Source: Erythrophleum ivorense (taxonomy: Eukaryota; Streptophyta; Magnoliopsida; Fabales; Fabaceae). From it: DNA of 64,000 nucleotides. The translations under genes and the position numbers were made by a program. This document shows, in pieces, positions 1 to 11,411 of this stretch. Every line of letters starts with the position of its first letter. Position 1 is the first letter of the stretch. The notes under the pieces are model-generated. The model saw nothing but the letters and a program-made list of their open reading frames with translations, did not search any database and was not told the DNA's origin. Location: positions 7,029,501 to 7,093,500 of the forward strand of contig JAIUCV010000076.1 in assembly GCA_026724425.1 (NCBI GenBank), in the 5' to 3' direction.

Positions 1-315
1 AATAGTGAGACTAATTTTAAGGTATAACCGTATAAAAGTCATCCATTGAGAAAAAACTGTTTTAAACTTTTCAGTTGGTTAGTCATGCATGAGTCATGAC
101 AAAGAAGTCATATGTTGTTTTTATAACAAAAGTTGTATCTCTTAAGATTTCTAAGCAGTTGATTCAAATTTGAAGTCCATTTAATATTAAGATGAAATCT
201 TGTAGATAACGTGCGTAAGCAAACCGCGTTTTGATATTGCTGACTAAAAAAATTTGCTTGCCTTGAAAAAGAAGTAAAATACCAAGAAAAAACATAATTG
301 AAAATTGGCATTGCT

Positions 316-324
316 CTATATATG
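316..324 (+). promoter_or_regulatory. Candidate TATA box of the secreted-peptide gene
   Basis: CTATATATG lies about 80 bp upstream of the ATG at 399. A CA microsatellite and an A-run fill the short 5' leader between them. Position and sequence fit a plant core promoter. Inference only. Confidence 0.5.
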
Positions 325-398
325 TTAGCCATAATAAGACTCCACTCCACATGATCAAACCGTGACGAGGAGCACACACACACACACAAAAAAAAAAA

Positions 399-718
399 AT
401 GGGTTCGAAAACATCACACATGGTTGTTCTTCTGTTTTCTTTTCTCATTCTGATTTTCACATTTTCCTCTCATATTAGAACCGTCCAAGCTACTACAACC
501 CGTAAACTTGGTACGTGTCGTTAGAATTTGATAACTGTACCTTTACATAAACTTAAGCTTGATTCGATTTGAAACTTGATGTCGCAGCATCGGGAAGGAC
601 CATAGTGTATACGCCATCCTCGAGATCATGTGGAGCATCTCATGCAACGTGGAAGAAGAAACACGGACCATGTAGACGTCCTCCAAGAACAGCCCCTGCT
701 TCTTACAAATCTCAGTAA
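399..718 (+). CDS. Small secreted signalling-peptide precursor (STMP/PROSCOOP-like)
   Basis: The gene is spliced: exon 1 is 399-510, a GT-AG intron is 511-587, and exon 2 is 588-718 with TAA at 716-718. The product is 80 residues. Residues 1-31 form a signal peptide (MGSKTSHMVV start, long L/F/I core, cleavage probably after VQA). The mature part is short, basic and has two cysteines, in SRSCGASH and HGPCRRPP, ending in a proline/basic stretch. This layout is that of apoplastic peptide precursors; it resembles the small 'transmembrane protein' (STMP/SCOOP) genes that, from memory, sit beside ECI1 on A. thaliana chromosome 1. A GTAAGA donor overlaps the stop and a TTTTAG acceptor ends at 839, so a third exon (840-855) would replace the last residue with HRPKV. 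AATAAA near 895 is a likely poly(A) signal. The family assignment is uncertain; the gene model is well supported. Confidence 0.7.
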
Positions 719-1178
719 GACCATAAAATCCAAAGTCTTCTTTGTTTGTGTGTCCATTTCATTTGCAATAAGAAATTTTAGAACTTAGAGTTCCTGTGAA
801 AACAAAAATATAAGTGTCGGTTTTCTTGTTTAGTTTTAGTCGTCCGAAGGTGTGAACTAATGATCCCACCTATGTATTATGTTTGTGTACTGTAAATAAA
901 GTTTTTTAATATATAATATGCATTATCCATGCTTGAATGGAAGAAGAAGCAATCGTATGCTAGAGATCAGGTCCGGTTAAATATTTGGACCAAGTGCCAT
1001 AATAATTTTTTGTTTTTTTCTCAAATGATGGTGTATGTTAGTGGTGGAATGAACATATTCTAAAAAGGCCCTATCTTTATTAAAAATAGCCCATCAAGGA
1101 TTATGAAAAGGATTATGGTTAACGCATAGTGTATGTTAGTGGTGGAATGAACATATTCTAAAAAGGCCCTATCTTTAT

Positions 1179-1908
1179 CTGTTAGATCTTCGGTCAATCC
1201 CCACGTTTTCTCCTCTTTGGTCGTTAATTCCTGTTCAGATCTGCTTGATCACTTTCTCTTCTTCTAGCGCTGCTGCCGTTTCGTCTTGCTTCTAAAGAGT
1301 TCGCTTGGGTGTTGGTTCTTGGTCCTCTCCGGTTCCATCTTTCACCTTCCATGTCTATGGAGCTTGGTGTTAATCCGGTTTGGTCTTGTTTTCTCCCTGC
1401 CGCTATCTTGCGTCTGATCGAGAGTTCATTTCGCCTGGGGTACTTCTGCCAGTTAGGACCTTTTGGCGTGTTGGAAGGCTGGCGTTTTTGAATTGCTAGG
1501 TAGTTTGTGTGCTTGCAGGAAAGGGAGGCTTCAGGCCTCTGTGACCGTAGTCTGGCCGTCGAGTGCATTTGCGGTGAGGGTGAGGTTTCTTGAAGGTTCT
1601 CTAGAAGTGTGAAGCAGGTTTTGGCTGCTACAAGTGTGAGTTGGTGTTGTTCTTCATTTAGGTTAATCCTTTTGAATCACTACTTTCTTCACCTTTAGTT
1701 CCATTGTTGTTGTGTTGTAAGGTTTAGTTTCCCCCTTGTGGGCTTAGTTTCTGGTGTATTCGTTTTTCACCAGCTTATCTTCCGGAGATTGTTTATATCG
1801 TCCGGCTTAGTATTCCATCTTGTGGTCTTAGTGGTTTGGTTGGTTGGTGTGTAACACCTTGTAACTTTCTCAATTCAATATAATTCTAGATGAAAAAAAA
1901 AAAAAAAA
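1179..1908 (+). mobile_element. Poly(A)-tailed retroposon (LINE 3' end or Sadhu-like)
   Basis: This 0.73 kb stretch is relatively GC/T-rich, has no long conserved ORF, and ends in TTCAATATAATTCTAGATG followed by an A-run at 1893-1908. That 3' end is typical of plant L1-type LINEs and of retroposons they mobilise in Arabidopsis. It interrupts the foldback element. No clear target-site duplication was seen, so the left border is approximate. Confidence 0.5.
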
Positions 1909-1912
1909 CTAA

Positions 1913-2330
1913 CATCTATCTCCTTATAAATACAAACCTTCTCATAACTTGAAAATCGATCTAGAAACGGCTGAGAGCAAGAGAGCAAGAGAGCAAGAGA
2001 GCAAGACCTTAAACTAATTCCTCTTTTTTCTTCATCTTCTTAGTTTTAGTCCTTGTAACTTTTTGAGATTTGGTTGATTTAATAAAAACTTTTCTCTTAA
2101 AATCACAAATCGTAATATCACAACAATAATATTGAGATATAAGATTTGTGGTTTAAGAGAAGATTATTTATTATATCAACCAAAGCTCAAAATGTTACAA
2201 GGACTACTTCGAATGACGAAATAAAAACTAAGAATAAGAGGAAAAAATATAAATTATGTTAAAGTCTTTCACTCTTGCTCTCAGTCGTTTCTGGATCGAT
2301 CTTCAAGTTATGAAAAGGAGGTCAGTTCCA
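1913..2330. repeat. Long imperfect inverted repeat (hairpin)
   Basis: The arm around 1936-2105 (ATAACTTGAAAATCGATCTAG then AAACGGCTGAGAGCAAGAG) is matched in reverse complement by about 2140-2312. The left arm carries an extra short array of AGAGCAAG units. A transcript would fold into a hairpin with arms of about 170 bp. Confidence 0.7.
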
Positions 2331-2776
2331 TCGAGATCCTCTTCTTTGTCTCTTTTGGATATATTTTTATTTGTGTTAATCTTTTTTTTTCTTATGAAGT
2401 AGTCTTTATCTTCAAATATATTTTTTTTCTTTGAGAAAGTAGACAAGATGGGCTTTTTCTTGATGAACTATTTTTAATGAGGGGATACCTTTTTAGGAAT
2501 GTGTTCATTCCACCTCTAATAGTGTATTTGAAAATTAAACTTTATTACGCAATTTAAAAGAAAAAATAGGACTTTAAAAAAGAGAAATTTATTATAATAA
2601 ATGTTTATACATTAGGAAGTAAAATATTTATTACTTCTTGTAGAAGTAAATGATATTTTACTTGCTTATTATTATTTGATATGTAGAAATATGATGTCTT
2701 GTATGTTGTAGTAATTCATTCGACTCATTGAGAAGAAGAGAAACATCTTTCTCTCACCTTATATGTCTATTATGTC

Positions 2777-3926
2777 TAAAACAACCAAACTTTTTTTTTA
2801 AAAATAATTAAGTGCAGAAATTTTCAATAAAATAAACTCCATAAAATTAATAATTCAAACAACCATATTCAATTCCAAAAAACCATAAAATAATCTAGCA
2901 ACCTAAACACCAGGTTTGCAAATAACAACATAAACCAAAAACGATAAACAACAAAATCCTATCATCCTCTCTCTGGCCCGATTCCGATCACACTTTCTTT
3001 CTACCTGCATCACATTAGGGAAAAAGAGATGCATAAGTATTTCATAAATACTTAGTGAGGCAATCACCCCGCCTACAGGCCAATTACGCAATTTAAAACA
3101 CATTTAAATAATATTAATAATTACCACAATTATTAAATTCACTTCTTTTAATTTTTATAAAATTTTTCCTCAATTAAATAATAATTTTTAACCCTTAAAA
3201 TGATTTCCACAATTATTAAATAATTTTCACAATTATTATAATAATTTTCAACACATGGCTATGAAAACGATGAACAGTACGCGGCTATAAACAGTAACTC
3301 CGGCGATGAACAGTAACTCCAGTGATGAACAGTAACTCCGGCGATGAACAGTACGCGATGAACAGTAATCGCGAAATCTCCCCAAAATTGCCTCTGAAAC
3401 TTTGTTTTATCGAAAAGTGACTTTTCTGCGCGGCCACAAGCTTTTAAAGCGAAACCTAGGGCTTCCAACCCTAAACCGGACAAAACCAGCCAACTTAAAT
3501 CAAACCGGCTGAATTTCCAATAACCGGTGTCGATCAACACCACTCCTTGGTGTCGGTCGACACCACTCGACCAAACCAACAAATCACGCGCAATCGACTT
3601 AAACCGGAAATTGATTTCACAAACTGGTGTCGATCGACACCCTCTCCTAGTGTCGCTCGACACGAATTAATCAGAGGCTATTTTACAAACGTCAACACCA
3701 GGATGCCTCGATATCTAGGCCGACTGCACAACAATCAAACAAGAACATGTACAGTCAACCCGAAATCAATGCCTCAATCTCTAGACCGACTACGCAACAA
3801 TCAAACAAGAACATGCACAGCCAATTAGAGATTTATACCTTGCATAACAATGCAAACAACACCTGATCACCTGGTGTCGCTCGACACCTCTCCCAAAATA
3901 GTATTTTTCGGTTCACGGATGTTACA
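2777..3926 (-). mobile_element. Solo LTR of a chromovirus family, TSD ATGTC
   Basis: Read on the minus strand, the 1,150 bp unit begins TGTAACATCCGTGAACC and ends GGTTGTTTTA (a mutated TTTCA end). The five bases ATGTC occur on both sides (2772-2776 and 3927-3931), marking a single clean insertion. It is the same family as 7802-8920, 35234-37002 and the LTR attached to an integrase fragment at 41171-42624. It contains several TGTCGNTCGACA palindromes and a short array of TGAACAGTA units (3270-3370). No internal region remains, so the internal part was probably removed by LTR-LTR recombination. It lies just past the left LTR of copia 1. Confidence 0.9.
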
Positions 3927-3931
3927 ATGTC

Positions 3932-4310
3932 GGGATGCTAGGTTATGCCTACTCCGAGCTGATCGTCATGGTAGTCTCTGTCTTCACGATCAAATAATCA
4001 TTTCTTATGCCGGGATACTAGGCTCTTGCCTACGCGGAGCAAATGATCACATGGTAGACTATGTCTCTTCAGATCATATATAGAGTGGTAGGTAAATCCT
4101 CCTCCGGATTTGATGGTAAAAACCTCATACATGTTGTGGAGTTGATGACTATGTCTCCACCCAGACTTAAATTTTTGTTTTTAAATTATGGTATTTAAAT
4201 TCAGTCATTTAAATTTCTGCTATTTAAACTTCTGTCTTTAAATTTCGTTATTTAAATTTTGTTAAAGTTTCAAAGTTTTCAAAAATTTAAGTTTTTGTTC
4301 TTCAGATATA
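3932..4310 (+). other. Copia 1 leader region, no gene
   Basis: This is non-coding sequence between the solo LTR and gag. It holds two imperfect copies of a roughly 80 bp unit (GGGATGCTAGGTTATGCCTAC at 3932 and a relative near 4013) and an AT-rich stretch with several ATTTAAAT motifs (about 4168-4260). Confidence 0.6.
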
Positions 4311-5337
4311 ATGTTGAATTTGACAAAACTCGAGATCATCGCCCTTGACCTTAGTGGAAATAACTATTTGTCTTGGACGGTATGTGCAACGTTGCACCTA
4401 AAAGGAAATGGTCTATTGAGCACCAACGATAAGTCCGAAATGACATATGATGAAGAAAATGTGAAAGCCATGATCTTTTTATGCCACCATATACATGATG
4501 GTTTAAAAGATGAATACATCATAAAAGAAGATCATGCCGATCTATGGCACTCGCTTAAAAGCCGATTTGATCAACAAAAATACATGATCTTACCGAAAGC
4601 TAAATGCATGTAAATGCATGATCAACAAAGCCGATTTATGGTACGAGTGGTTGAACCTCTGGTTCAAGAATTACAAAAGTGTGGGTGAATATAATTCCGC
4701 TATGTACGGAATCACCTCTAGGATGTAGTTATGCGGAGAGGATATCAGCAAATTTGATATGTTGGAAAAAAGTCTCTCAACTTTTCATCATGGAAATGTA
4801 ATTGTGCAACAAAAATATCGGGCAAGAGAATTCACCTCGTACTCGTAGTTGATGCAAATCCTCCTTGTTGCGGAACAAAATAATCAGCTTGTGATGTTAA
4901 ACAACCAGCTCCGTCCAACTGGATCTGCGCCATTCCCAGAAGCGAATGTTGCGTCATCGAGTCATACTAAAAAGCCCGAACGTGAACGCAGACGCGGCAG
5001 AGGCCAAAGTTGCGGTCGCGGTCGAGATCGTGGATGTGGAAGAGAAAATGATGATGGTCGAGTTGTAAAAAGAAAAGGCGAACGCACTTGTTACAGATGC
5101 GGCATGAACAATCACTTTGAACGTACAAGTCGTATGCCCAAACATTTAGCCGATTTGTACAGGGCATTACAACATGCCAAAGATAAGGGTGCAGAGACCA
5201 ACTTCATCTCAGATGAATCTGATCCCTCCTTTGATGGTTTAAGTGATGATTTTCATCTGGATGTCGCTGACTACCTTGTTGATCCTGAAGAATCAACTGA
5301 GACAAAGAAACTCAAATCGATGATAGTGTCTTTCTGA
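4311..5337 (+). pseudogene. Copia 1 gag (broken)
   Basis: The reading frame opens at 4311 and resembles the gag of copia 2 (40564-39586), including the motif NYLSW near the start. It is broken near 4608 by a direct duplication of AAATGCATG and again by in-frame stops around 4728 and 4848. It then reopens at 4849-5337. A zinc-knuckle region is present, but its fourth ligand is serine rather than cysteine (CYRCGMNNHFERTS). The frame ends at 5337. It is followed by AT-rich non-coding sequence ending in TTGTTCAG at about 5474, which looks like an intron between gag and protease, as in copia 2. Non-functional. Confidence 0.85.
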
Positions 5338-5475
5338 AGAAGACAAGAATAACAAACTCTTAATCATTTTTATAGTATTGTATAATATACTTTTTGTTAA
5401 AAGATTTTGATGTAATATATCCACCATTTTAATATAAAATGTCTTTCATATTATATAAATATTGTTGTTCAGATG

Positions 5476-8400
5476 ATGTCAAAATTTGAGATTCAGGAAG
5501 GAGATACTTGTCTAGCAGACAAGTTATGATACATACAATTCTCAAAGATAAGAAATATTTCTCATGTCTCAAAATGAAAGACTACGCTGAAAGCGTGAGT
5601 ACTATATGCGATAGTGCAAAGATTATACTTGGCTCTCGAAGAGCATGTTTTTTTATTTCCAAGGGGAACAAAATTTGAAGTGCGAAATGCACTATATTCT
5701 CCCGATTCTCACCGCAACTTATTAAATTTTCGAGATATCCGCAAAAATGGATATCATATTGAGATTACAAATAAAAGTAGCATTGAATACTTTTGAATTA
5801 CAACGGAGAAGAAACATGTATTGGAAGAATTAACAATGATGTCCTCTGGATTATATTTGCACAAAAATAAATACGGATGAATCATATGTTGCAGTAAACC
5901 AAATGTTTACTAGCACTTCTCAATCATGCTGAGAAGAATTGTGCAAAATACGAGTGGCCACCAAATAAAAATGAGAAGATTTTTCAGTCGGGAGAGTTTT
6001 TATGTAAAGCATGTTCTCAAGAAAAACTCATAATTAGGCCTTCGCCAACTAAAGTTGGGAATGAATCCCCAGTATTTCTAGAGAGAATACATAGTGATAT
6101 ATGTGGGCCAGTTAACCCACCGTGCGGGCCATTTTGATATTTCATGGTATTGGTTGACGCATCTAGTAGATGGTTAAATGTGTGTCTTTTGACCACAAGA
6201 AATATGACTTTTGCAAGATTCATTACCCAAATAATCAAGTTGAGAGCACATTTACCTGATTGTGCCACAAAAATAAAGTCATGCTTGATAATGATGGTTA
6301 ATTCACTTCAGCCGCCTTTAATGACTTTTTATGTATGTGGGAATCGATATTGAGCATCCAGTTCCGCACGTCCATACGCAAAATGGCATGGCTGAGTCAT
6401 TGATTAAGTGGTTGCAATTAATTGCAAGGCTGTTAATTTTGAAAGAAAAACTCCCAATCACTGTATGGGGCCATGCAATGTTGCATGTGGGAGCCTTGGT
6501 CCAGGTAAGACCAAGTGCATATAATGAATATTCGCCCATATAGTTGGCATTTGGAAATATGCCAAATATATCCTATCTCCGGGTATTCGGGTGTGCGGTC
6601 TATATCCAAATAGCGCCACCACAGAGAACAAAATTGGGACCACAGAGGAGATTGGGAATATATGTCAGGGTATTTGTCCCCTAGTATAATAAGGTATCTT
6701 GAACCAGCAATTAGTGATATGTTTACGACACAATTTGCTGATTGCCACTTTGATGAAAATGAATTCCCTGCGTTAGGGGGAGGGTCGAGAGAATCACCAA
6801 ATGATATCACCTGGTGTACACACTCTTTGGCTTATATTGATCCTCCTACTAATCAACACGAGGTGGAAGTTCAAAAAATTATACACATGCAAAGTTTGGC
6901 TAATCAGTTGCCCGATGCGTTCACAGATACGAGAAAGGTGATTTTCCTCAATAATAAATGTTCCTCAAGAACATGTTGATGTGAATAGAGCAAATGAACT
7001 GGTTCAATTAAAGAGCGGGAGGCCTATAGGATCAAAAGATAAAAATCCCCAAAAAAAAAGAAATTGGGAGTAAAGGTTTCTGAAGAACCAAAATGTCATG
7101 AAGACATTTCTGAAAAGGTTCTAGAAGAACCAGATAAAGAGGTTCGTCAAGAAGACAAACATGAAACAGAAAAATATGAGATTTCCATCTCCTTCGCCCA
7201 AAGTGGAAATTATGGACTATAAGTGAAATAGATGATGATGATAGAATGTTCTCTTTTTCTGTAGCTAAAGAGATCGATCATGAAAATGATGATCCAGATC
7301 CAATTTCCGTATCAGAGTGCCAGAAAAGATCTGACTGGAAGAAATGGCAAGTGGCCATGAAAAATGAAATATTCTCTCTCAATAAACGGAATGTATTAGG
7401 ACCAATAATTGTTACACCTAAAGATGTAATACCGGTTAGATACAAATGAATCTTTGTAATAAAAAGAAATAAAAAACGAAGTCACAAGATATAGAGCTCG
7501 TCTTGTGTCACAAGGTTTTTCTCAAAGACCATGAATAGATTATGAAGAAACTTATTTCCCGGTAATGGATGCAATCACATTCGGGTACTTGATGAGCTTA
7601 ACAGTCTCTAATAATTTAGAGATGTACCTGATGGATGTTGTGACCGCATACCTGTATGGCTCACTTGATAGTGAGATATAAATCTCTGAGGGATTTAAGA
7701 TCCCCGAAGGTTCAAAGATGCCAGAAGCACCTAACGAGCTTTGTTCGGTCAAACTCCAGCAATCACTATACATATTAAAGCAATCCGGCCGCATGTGGTA
7801 CTGATACAACAAAGCTTTTTTTTTATATAACTAATTAGCCCGAATTAATATTCCCATAAATATTAATTCTCAATAGCTAATACAACATCAAACAATACAA
7901 AAGACAATAACTCAAATAATTCATTAAATCAAATATTTAATTCAACCAACAATTTATTCTAAAATAAATAAATCTAACAACCTAACACCAGGTTCTGCTG
8001 AAATAATCAAAAACGAACAACACATAAATTCCTATCATCCTCTCCTCGGTCATGATTCTGCGATCACACTTTTCTTTTACCTTGCATCACAAGAAAAGAG
8101 ATGCGTAAATATTATCACAAATACTTAGTGAGACGATCACCCCGCCTACAGGCCAATTACGTAATTCCAGACAATTAACATTATTTAGATAATTCTCATA
8201 ATTATTAAAATAATTTCTCAATTATTAAATAATTTCCATAATTAAATAATAATTTTCAAAAATTAAAATAATTTTGACAATTATTTTTGAACCACTTAAT
8301 TAATTCATTTAGCCATTAAATAATTAATTAACGAATTAAACCATTAAACCAATTAATTCAAATAAACCAATTAATTAAATGAAATCCATTTAAACCACAC

Positions 8401-10023
8401 CACAACCGGTCAGACACCAGACCGACACCGAACTCGCAGTTCGAAACCCATATACGAAAATCAACACATAAACACGAAAAATACATCATAAACCACATCA
8501 ACACGATTCAAGCATCAATAACACATAAACATACACGAAAACGTCACTCAGTCTTCAAGAACAATCCGATCTATAAATTTATGGGTCTACGGTCATGCAC
8601 TCACCTTGAAAAAGGGTTGAAAAGTGGAACAATAAGAGGGATGATGAAGAACAATGACAACCAACTCCAGATCAAGCCAAAGCTCACAAAAATCTCCCAG
8701 AATCGCCTCTCCTTCGTCTCCTTTTTATCTCGAAAAACGTGCAAAAGGAGGCTCCTCTCCTTTTAAACTCGAATTAGGGTTTCTTTCCCTAAACCAGTCC
8801 CAAACCGACAACTTAAATCGAACCGGAAATCGAATACCAGAACCAGTGTCGACCGACACCCTCCTTGGTGTCGCTCAACACCAACCCCAAAAGTCGGTTC
8901 TCACGTTTACGGATGTTACAGGTACAATCGTTTAAGTGAATACTTGTTGAGTAAAGGTTACGTCAACAATGCGATATGTCCATATGTGTTCATAAATAAA
9001 TCCTCATCGGGTTTTGTGATTTTGTTGTGTATGTTGATGACCTGAACATTATTGGAACTCAAAAAGAGATTGATGATGCACGAACTCATATGAAAAAAGA
9101 GTTCGAAATGAAAGATCTTGGAAAGACACAGTTTTATCTTGGGCTCCAAATAGAACATTTCCAAGATGGATTATTCCTGTATCAATCAGATTACACCAAA
9201 ATTGTGTTAAAACGTTTTTATATGAATAAAGCGACTCCTTTGAGTAGTCCAATGGTCAATAGATCGCTTGAAGTTAACAAGGATCCATTTCGACCTATTG
9301 AAGATACTGAAGAAGTATTAGGTTCTGAAGTACCTTATATGAGCGCCATTGGGGCACTTATGTATCTTGCAAATTGTATTCGACCAGATATAGCTTTTGC
9401 TACTAATCTGCTTGCAAGATTGATGCAGCTGCCTTCCGCTCCATCAAAGATACAGCTCATCGCCTACCAAAATACATTGGAACGGAATAAAGTATATATT
9501 TTGTTACCTTCAAGATTCGATTGAGTTTGGATTATATTATTCTAGAAACCCCGAGGTTGGTGTAGTTGGTTTTGCAGATGCTGGCTATTTGTCTGATCCG
9601 CATAAAGCTCGATCGCAAACCGGATATGTTTTCACATACGGTGGAACTGCGATTTTCTGGCGTTCCCAAAAACAAACATTGGTTGCAACGTCTTCCAATT
9701 ATGCGGAAATCATTGCTCCCCATGAAGCATGTAGAGAATGTGTATGGTTGAGATTTTTGATCCAACACATACAAGAAGCCAACGGAGTATCTATAAAGAA
9801 AGAGCCAACAACAATATATGAAGACAATTATGCATGTGTCACTCAACTCAAAGAATGTTATATTAAGAGCGACAGGACAAAACACATCCCTCCAAGATTT
9901 TTTTCCTACACTCAAGAACTAGAGAAAAATCAAGAAGTGGATATTCAATATGTTCGCTCAAGTGACAATGCTGTTGATCTCTTCACAAAAGCGCTTCCCA
10001 CGACAGTGTTCAAAAAGTATTGA
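5476..10023 (+). pseudogene. Copia 1 pol (protease-integrase-RT-RNase H), broken
   Basis: Fragments appear in order. Protease is at about 5490-5900. Integrase, with recognisable HNGMAESLIK-like and RPSAYNEYSP blocks, is at about 5930-6980. RT starts at about 7246 (SDWKKWQVAMKNEI and MDVVTAYLYGSLD). It resumes after the solo LTR at 8921 with YVDDLNIIG-type and RPDIAFATNLLARL-type motifs, up to about 9524. RNase H (FADAGYLSDPHKARSQTGYV, then the DNYACVTQ region) is at about 9550-10023. Numerous stops and frameshifts are present. Homology to copia 2 is clear throughout, so both belong to the same broad copia group, although copia 1 is far more decayed. Confidence 0.85.
7802..8920 (-). mobile_element. 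Solo LTR inside copia 1 RT, TSD GGTAC
   Basis: This 1,119 bp solo LTR (plus-strand ends TGATACAACAAAGC and GGATGTTACA) splits the RT between the codons for GRMWY and NRLSEY. GGTAC is duplicated at 7797-7801 and 8921-8925. It lies antisense to its host element. It carries the conserved CCCCGCCTACAGGCCAATTACG block, TGTCG-type palindromes near 8846-8875 and a T-rich 3' end shared with the other family members. Confidence 0.92.
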
Positions 10024-10340
10024 AATGCGTCGTCCTATTTTTCAGGGGGAGTTTGCATCGCAGTACTCTTTTTCCTTTTCATAGTTTTTATTTCATTGGG
10101 TTTTTCCATTGTTAAGATTTTAACGAGTCCATATGTAATTTCACAGTAATAGATAATCAATGAAAAATATTATAATAAATATTAGGAAGTAAAATATTAT
10201 TTATTTCTACCATAAATAATAGATATTTTGTTTATTTATTATTATTTAATATGTATAAATAGGATGTCTTGTATGTTGTAGTAATTCATTATGACACATT
10301 AAGAAAAAAAGAAACATCTTTCTCTCACCTTACTCTCGTA

Positions 10341-10748
10341 TTCTCTCTTATCTCTCTTCATCCCTTTTTCCAAACCAAAAGAAATCTTTTTTTATTATTA
10401 TTTTATAACAAAATTAACTAAATATGTGAAATCATGTACAATTTGCATAGTCAACAAATGTACAAATATCTCAATCATGAAAAGTTTTCAATAGTAATAT
10501 AAAATCCACGATTGATTTTTTTTTTGTCTTGCTTAGTTTTTAGTTTGGTTGGAATAATTTATTATACAAATTTAGGACTTTAGGTTTGTTGCAACGATAC
10601 TAGCACAAATCGATTCAACTACCAATCATGTTCCTATAAATTGATGAAATATGCAACCTTATATATATATATATATATATGGGACCCTATATATATATAT
10701 ATATATATATAACTATAGTTTAATATGGCAAAAATCATTTTGGAATCT
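10341..10748. other. AT-rich spacer with (TA)n microsatellite
   Basis: No gene is seen here. Two (TA)n tracts lie at about 10662-10711, separated by GGGACCC, so the region can form a short palindrome. It directly precedes the CACTA target-site duplication. Confidence 0.6.
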
Positions 10749-11340
10749 CACTACAAGAAAACAGGCCTTTTACAATGGCCGAAAACGTCGCAAAATCGAC
10801 GTTAATACTATTTTACATCGAATTTCCATCGATTTCCAAATCGTCGGTAAACGATCGACGTAAATTCAAAATCGTCGTAAAATCGTCGTAAGTTGGGACA
10901 ATACATAAATCGTCGCTAATTCGACGTTAATAGTCGTCGTAAAATCGTTGTATTATTTACAACGAATTTACTACGCAAAATGTGTGGTCGTCGTTATATC
11001 AATGCTTACTGTAACAAGCAAATAACGACAAAATTGCAAATCGTCGTTAACAGCCGGTTTAAAAACTGGTTAAATCAGAAATTTAGAAAACCTGATTTAC
11101 CAAAAATCGTCGTTAAATCGTCGTAAAGTTACGACGAATTTCATTGTTAACCAGTTGTTAAAAAATCGTCGTTCATTCGACGCTAAAAATCGTCGTAAAC
11201 TCGTCGTAAAGTTACGACGAATTTTGTTGTTAACCAATTGTTAAAAAATCGTCGTTCATTCGACGCTAAAAATCGTCGTAAAATCAAAGCAAAGTTAAAT
11301 TTTTTTATTTATTAATATACGAATATAGGTGTCGGATTTA
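10749..11340. repeat. CACTA left terminal and subterminal repeats
   Basis: The CACTA terminus is followed by more than a dozen copies of AATCGTCGTAAA-like motifs on both strands. A roughly 60 bp direct repeat (TTACGACGAATTT...AAAAATCGTCG) occurs at about 11131-11200 and again at about 11213-11280. Such clusters are bound by CACTA transposition proteins in well-studied elements. Inference for this copy. Confidence 0.8.
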
Positions 11341-11411
11341 CGATGGAATTATTAAAAAATTATTAAAATTTTTTTTTTAATAATAATTTAAAAAGAAATA
11401 TTCAAAAATAT

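Larger units (their letters stand above)
1031..2528. mobile_element. Foldback-type DNA element with nested retroposon
   Basis: A roughly 50 bp sequence (GTGTATGTTAGTGGTGGAAT...) at 1031-1080 is repeated directly at 1129-1178 and appears inverted near 2480-2528. The TAAAAATAGCCCATCAAGG that follows the first copy is also matched in inverted orientation near 2450-2480. Together they form long imperfect terminal inverted repeats around a second internal hairpin (1913-2330). No transposase is present. The structure fits a non-autonomous MULE or foldback element; the superfamily is not determined because no clear target-site duplication was found. Confidence 0.5.
2590..10340 (+). mobile_element. 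Decayed Ty1/copia LTR retrotransposon 1
   Basis: Two copies of a roughly 180 bp LTR flank the element, about 2590-2765 and 10168-10340. They share AGGAAGTAAAATATT, GATGTCTTGTATGTTGTAG and AACATCTTTCTCTCACCTTA. Between them, in copia order, lie gag, protease, integrase, reverse transcriptase and RNase H remnants on the plus strand, with a polypurine tract (CAGGGGGA) near 10044-10051. Many stops and frameshifts mark it as old. Two solo LTRs of another family, 2777-3926 and 7802-8920, interrupt it. The LTR edges are approximate because the copies have diverged. Confidence 0.85.

Noticed and set aside
1224..1568. 114-codon minus-strand open frame inside the retroposon
   Set aside because: Composition is arginine-rich and low complexity, opposite to the poly(A)-defined direction, with no recognised domain.
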